64,000 nucleotides of DNA. Source: Endozoicomonas sp. 4G (lineage in GTDB: Bacteria > Pseudomonadota > Gammaproteobacteria > Pseudomonadales > Endozoicomonadaceae). Positions 60,888 through 64,000 of the stretch are shown piece after piece. The notes beneath the pieces were generated by a model that was given only the letters and a program-made list of their open reading frames with translations, made no database searches and was not told the DNA's origin. The position numbers were made by a program, and so were the translations under genes. Where the stretch lies: assembly GCF_023822025.1 (NCBI RefSeq), contig NZ_CP082909.1, positions 1,664,001-1,728,000 of the forward strand, in the 5' to 3' direction. The first letter of the stretch is position 1. Every line of letters begins with the position of its first letter.

Positions 60888-63479
60888 TCAGCTTGCTTTA
60901 GCGATAACGTCATCGGCTGCCTTCTGATAAGACTCAACCTGATCAAAGTTCAGGTAACGGTAGACTTCGCCGGACATGGAGTCCAGGTTTTGAGCGTAGG
61001 CCATGTATTCATCCGCCGTAGGAATCTTACCCATAATTGCACCAACAGCAGCCAGCTCAGCGGAACACAGGTAGACGTTCGCGCCGTCACCGAGACGGTT
61101 CGGGAAGTTACGGGTAGAGGTTGACAGTACCGTGGCGCCCGGTTCGACACGAGCCTGATTACCCATGCACAGTGAGCAGCCCGGAATTTCGGTACGAACA
61201 CCGCTGTCCTGATAGATGTGGTAGTAGCCTTCTTCTTCCAGCTGGGCTTTGTCCATCTTGGTGGGAGGAGACATCCAGAAGCGGGTTTGCAGAGGGTTCT
61301 GGTTCTGCTCCAGCAGTTTACCTGCTGCACGGAAGTGACCGATGTTGGTCATGCAGGAACCCAGGAAGACTTCGTCAATCTTGTCGCCCGCTACGTCAGA
61401 CAGTGTGCGGGCGTCGTCTGGATCGTTAGGCGCACAGAGAATCGGCTCTTTGATTTCAGACAGGTCTATTTCAATCACTTCAGCGTACTCTGCGTCAGCA
61501 TCAGCGCGCATCATAACAGGGTTAGCCAGCCACTCTTCCATCTTGCGGGCACGGCGCTCCAGAGTACGGGGGTCACCGTAACCTTCGCTGATCATCCAGC
61601 GCAGCATGGTCACGTTGGACTTCAGGTATTCGCTAATGGACGCTTCAGACAGCGTGATGGTACACCCGGCAGCGGAACGTTCCGCAGAAGCGTCCGACAG
61701 TTCAAAGGCTTGCTCGGCAGTCAGGCTTTCCAGACCTTCGATTTCCAGAATGCGGCCAGAAAAGGCGTTTTTCTTGCCTTTCTTCTCAACCGTCAGCAGA
61801 CCTTGCTTGATACCGTACAGAGGAATAGCGTGTACCAAATCACGCAGTGTGATACCCGGCTGCATTTCACCTTTAAAGCGAACCAGAATGGATTCTGGCA
61901 TATCCAGAGGCATTACTCCGGTAGCCGCAGCAAAGGCCACCAGACCGGAACCGGCAGGGAAGGAAATACCCAGTGGGAAACGAGTGTGAGAGTCGCCCCC
62001 CGTACCCACCGTGTCTGGAAGCAGCATCCGGTTCAGCCAGCTGTGGATGATACCGTCACCGGGACGCAGGGAGACGCCACCACGGTTCATGATAAAGTCA
62101 GGCAGCGTGTGATGCGTTTCAACATCAACAGGTTTGGGATAAGCCGCTGTATGACAGAACGACTGCATCACCAGGTCAGAAGAGAAGCCAAGGCAAGCCA
62201 GGTCTTTCAGCTCGTCACGGGTCATTGGGCCGGTGGTGTCCTGAGAACCGACGGTGGTCATTCTGGGTTCACAGTAAGTGCCGGGACGGACGCCTTCTAC
62301 CCCACAGGCTTTGCCGACCATTTTTTGGGCGAGGGTAAAACCTTTGTTGGAGGCTTTGGGAGCAACAGGACGACGGAAACTATCAGAATGCCCCAGCCCC
62401 AGGGCTTCACGGGCACGGTCAGTCAGGCCACGGCCAATGATCAGGTTAATACGACCGCCAGCTTGAACTTCGTCCAGGATAACATCGGACTTGAAGCCGA
62501 ATTCAGACAGCACTTCACCGGACTCGGACAGGATTTTGCCGTCGTAGGGACGGATCTCAATCACATCCCCCATGTTCAGCTTATCAACGGGGGCTTCAAA
62601 AACCAGGGCACCCGCATCTTCCATAGTGTTGAAGAAGATAGGAGCGACTTTGCCACCAATACAGATACCGCCAGCACGTTTGTTAGGTACGCCGGGAATA
62701 TCGTCACCGAAGAACCAGAGTACCGAGTTAGTAGCAGACTTACGGGAAGAGCCGGTGCCCACGACGTCGCCTACGAAGGCAACAGGCAGGCCCTTGGCCT
62801 TAATATCGTCGATCTGTTTCAACGGGCCGGTCACACCGTGTTCTTCAGGTTCCAGACCATCGCGGGTCATTTTGTACATGGCACGGGCATGAACCGGAAT
62901 GTCAGGACGGGACCAGGCATCAGGAGCCGGAGAGAGGTCATCGGTGTTGGTTTCGCCAGACACTTTGAAGACAGCCACTTTGATGCTTTCCTGAACGGCC
63001 TGACGCTGGGTGAACCACTCGGCATCCGCCCAGGACTGAAGTACCGCTTTAGCGTGGGCATTTCCGGCCTTGCTTTTTTCTTCAATGTCGTGGAAGGCAT
63101 CAAACACCAGCAGGGTGCCTTTCAGCTGTTCTGCAGCCAGCTCCGCCAGTTCGGTGCTGTCCAGCAGCTCAACCAGTGTTTCAATGTTGTAGCCACCGTG
63201 CATCAGGCCCAACAGTTCAACCGCTTTTTTCTTATCCAGCAATGGGGACTCTGCTTCGCCTTTGGCAATGGCGGACAGGAAACCGGCTTTAACGTAAGCG
63301 GCTTCGTCGACGCCTGGCGGAATTCGGTTTTCCAGCAGCTCCAGCAGGTATTCTTCTTCACTGGCTGGTGGGTTTTTCAGCAGGGCTACCAGCCCGGTGA
63401 CTTGTTCGGCGCTTAATGGTTTTGGCGGGACACCTTCTGCTGCACGCTCTTCGACATGTTTTCTATAGGCTTCTAGCAC
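60888..63479 (-). CDS. acnB: Bifunctional aconitate hydratase B
   Basis: AcnB isomerises citrate and isocitrate in the TCA cycle and also 2-methylisocitrate; without its iron-sulfur cluster it binds mRNA. From GTG 63479 the protein is 863 residues and begins [16 protein letters not shown], the standard AcnB start (E. coli 865 residues); the longer frame to 63554 adds an atypical tail. AcnB-specific order is seen: HEAT-like N-terminus, swivel domain ([29 protein letters not shown]), then the 4Fe-4S core ([47 protein letters not shown]). Confidence 0.97.
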   Translation of the reverse strand: MLEAYRKHVEERAAEGVPPKPLSAEQVTGLVALLKNPPASEEEYLLELLENRIPPGVDEAAYVKAGFLSAIAKGEAESPLLDKKKAVELLGLMHGGYNIETLVELLDSTELAELAAEQLKGTLLVFDAFHDIEEKSKAGNAHAKAVLQSWADAEWFTQRQAVQESIKVAVFKVSGETNTDDLSPAPDAWSRPDIPVHARAMYKMTRDGLEPEEHGVTGPLKQIDDIKAKGLPVAFVGDVVGTGSSRKSATNSVLWFFGDDIPGVPNKRAGGICIGGKVAPIFFNTMEDAGALVFEAPVDKLNMGDVIEIRPYDGKILSESGEVLSEFGFKSDVILDEVQAGGRINLIIGRGLTDRAREALGLGHSDSFRRPVAPKASNKGFTLAQKMVGKACGVEGVRPGTYCEPRMTTVGSQDTTGPMTRDELKDLACLGFSSDLVMQSFCHTAAYPKPVDVETHHTLPDFIMNRGGVSLRPGDGIIHSWLNRMLLPDTVGTGGDSHTRFPLGISFPAGSGLVAFAAATGVMPLDMPESILVRFKGEMQPGITLRDLVHAIPLYGIKQGLLTVEKKGKKNAFSGRILEIEGLESLTAEQAFELSDASAERSAAGCTITLSEASISEYLKSNVTMLRWMISEGYGDPRTLERRARKMEEWLANPVMMRADADAEYAEVIEIDLSEIKEPILCAPNDPDDARTLSDVAGDKIDEVFLGSCMTNIGHFRAAGKLLEQNQNPLQTRFWMSPPTKMDKAQLEEEGYYHIYQDSGVRTEIPGCSLCMGNQARVEPGATVLSTSTRNFPNRLGDGANVYLCSAELAAVGAIMGKIPTADEYMAYAQNLDSMSGEVYRYLNFDQVESYQKAADDVIAKAS

Positions 63480-63770
63480 GCATCTACCCTCATTAATCTG
63501 TGCGGCCTGTCCGGTCACCTTTGCTGTTATTGCTACAGTGGTGTGTGCAGGCATCGTATACTGGTGGGAATTATTGTGTACAGGTTATCAGTGAAAACAA
63601 CCGTAACCTTTGGTTCTTCAACCCACCGGCGGCGCGGGCAGTATAGCGGATAGCATTATTCAAGTTAAGGGTATCCCGAAATCTTTGCTATAAATCAGGT
63701 GAATACTGGTTGTATAATGCCATCCAGTCGGTAGATGCGCACCTGACAAGCTGGTTCCGGGTTGCGGTGT
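63480..63770. other. Intergenic region upstream of acnB
   Basis: No gene is seen in these ~290 bases. A -10-like TATAAT (near 63713) faces right, away from acnB, without a well-placed -35. The acnB promoter must lie here but no clear site was identified. Confidence 0.4.
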
Positions 63771-64000
63771 TTACCGGGTGTCTGCCTCTCTGATAACCCT
63801 CAGATTTCCTTTTTTCCAGTCCTCAACCATATCCAATATTGATTCACGATCGTGGATGTAAATATCAAGCCCGGAAATCTTGCTAATATATTTTCCATCA
63901 CCGATATAAACCATGCTGTGGTAAACCGGAGGTTTATGTTCAACGCAGGCAGGCTGCTCTGTTATTTCCACAATATCTCCAAACCTTAAATCCTGTTCTC
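63771..64000 (-). CDS. Partial gene, NlpC/P60- or LRAT-like hypothetical protein
   Basis: The minus-strand frame is open to the right window edge and ends at 63771, giving the last ~76 residues. DLRFGDIVEI, then YHSMVYIGDGKYISK and a following IYIHDRESILDMV, resemble the Gly-Asp and His-Ser-x-x-Tyr-x-Gly elements of papain-like NlpC/P60 or LRAT-type proteins. The active-site cysteine cannot be judged because the start lies outside the window. Confidence 0.5.
   Translation of the reverse strand, partial: EQDLRFGDIVEITEQPACVEHKPPVYHSMVYIGDGKYISKISGLDIYIHDRESILDMVEDWKKGNLRVIREADTR

Noticed and set aside
61218-63416. A 732-codon open frame on the plus strand
   Set aside because: It lies entirely antisense to the well-supported acnB gene, has low-complexity composition and no recognisable domain; it is a codon-bias shadow.
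63713-63718. TATAAT-like promoter facing away from acnB
   Set aside because: No suitably spaced -35 box and no plus-strand gene downstream within the window.

Overview
The window looks like a chromosomal segment of a marine gammaproteobacterium in the Oceanospirillales/Endozoicomonas neighbourhood. This is inferred from gene order and the heavy load of insertion sequences and REP-like repeats; no database search was possible. Two ordinary housekeeping blocks frame the window. On the left are the 3' end of fimV, truA, trpF-trpB-trpA, accD and folC. On the right are comEA, cvpA, purF, metZ and, on the other strand, xni and acnB. In Pseudomonas and relatives the order fimV-truA-trpF-accD-folC-(dedD)-cvpA-purF-metZ is nearly continuous. 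Here about 40 kb of accessory DNA sits between folC and cvpA.

Region by region: 1-8.7 kb is the fimV/truA/trp/accD block, interrupted between truA and trpF by two recently duplicated secreted-protein genes flanking a secreted alpha/beta hydrolase. 8.7-13.6 kb is a repeat-rich toxin-antitoxin patch: vapBC, orphan RHH, MazE-like and XRE antitoxins, a duplicated DUF4160/DUF2442 module, and a complete IS1182-type element that landed inside a palindromic repeat. folC follows. At 15.2 kb an exact ops (RfaH recruitment) motif precedes a 958-residue UvrD-like helicase with an N-terminal RelE-like region and ankyrin repeats. 18.3-21.1 kb holds six HEPN/MNT-type genes, one HEPN having lost its catalytic histidine.

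21.2-47.2 kb is an AT-rich surface-polysaccharide cluster: a flippase, an initiating sugar transferase, a probable polymerase, a glycosyltransferase and acyltransferases. It also encodes a nearly complete route to a CMP-activated nonulosonic acid of the legionaminic type (synthase, hydrolysing epimerase, NeuD/LegH-type acetyltransferase, aminotransferase, cytidylyltransferase). HisH/HisF plus two WbpG-like amidotransferases suggest an acetamidino modification. One acyltransferase gene is broken by an IS630 element and a 113-bp MITE; removing both with their target duplications restores a 369-codon frame. The cluster ends with a WbpM/PglF-type dehydratase, followed by two decayed partial copies of itself.

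Between and after these copies lie further accessory genes: two paralogous coiled-coil proteins with internal tandem repeats, a RusA-like plus nuclease-HEPN gene pair, an Uma2 endonuclease, an AAA/DUF4143 ATPase with a palindromic operator, and an intact IscB with an upstream omega-RNA-like region. The core genome resumes at comEA. The right edge cuts a minus-strand gene resembling an NlpC/P60- or LRAT-like protein.

No tRNA, rRNA or CRISPR array was seen.
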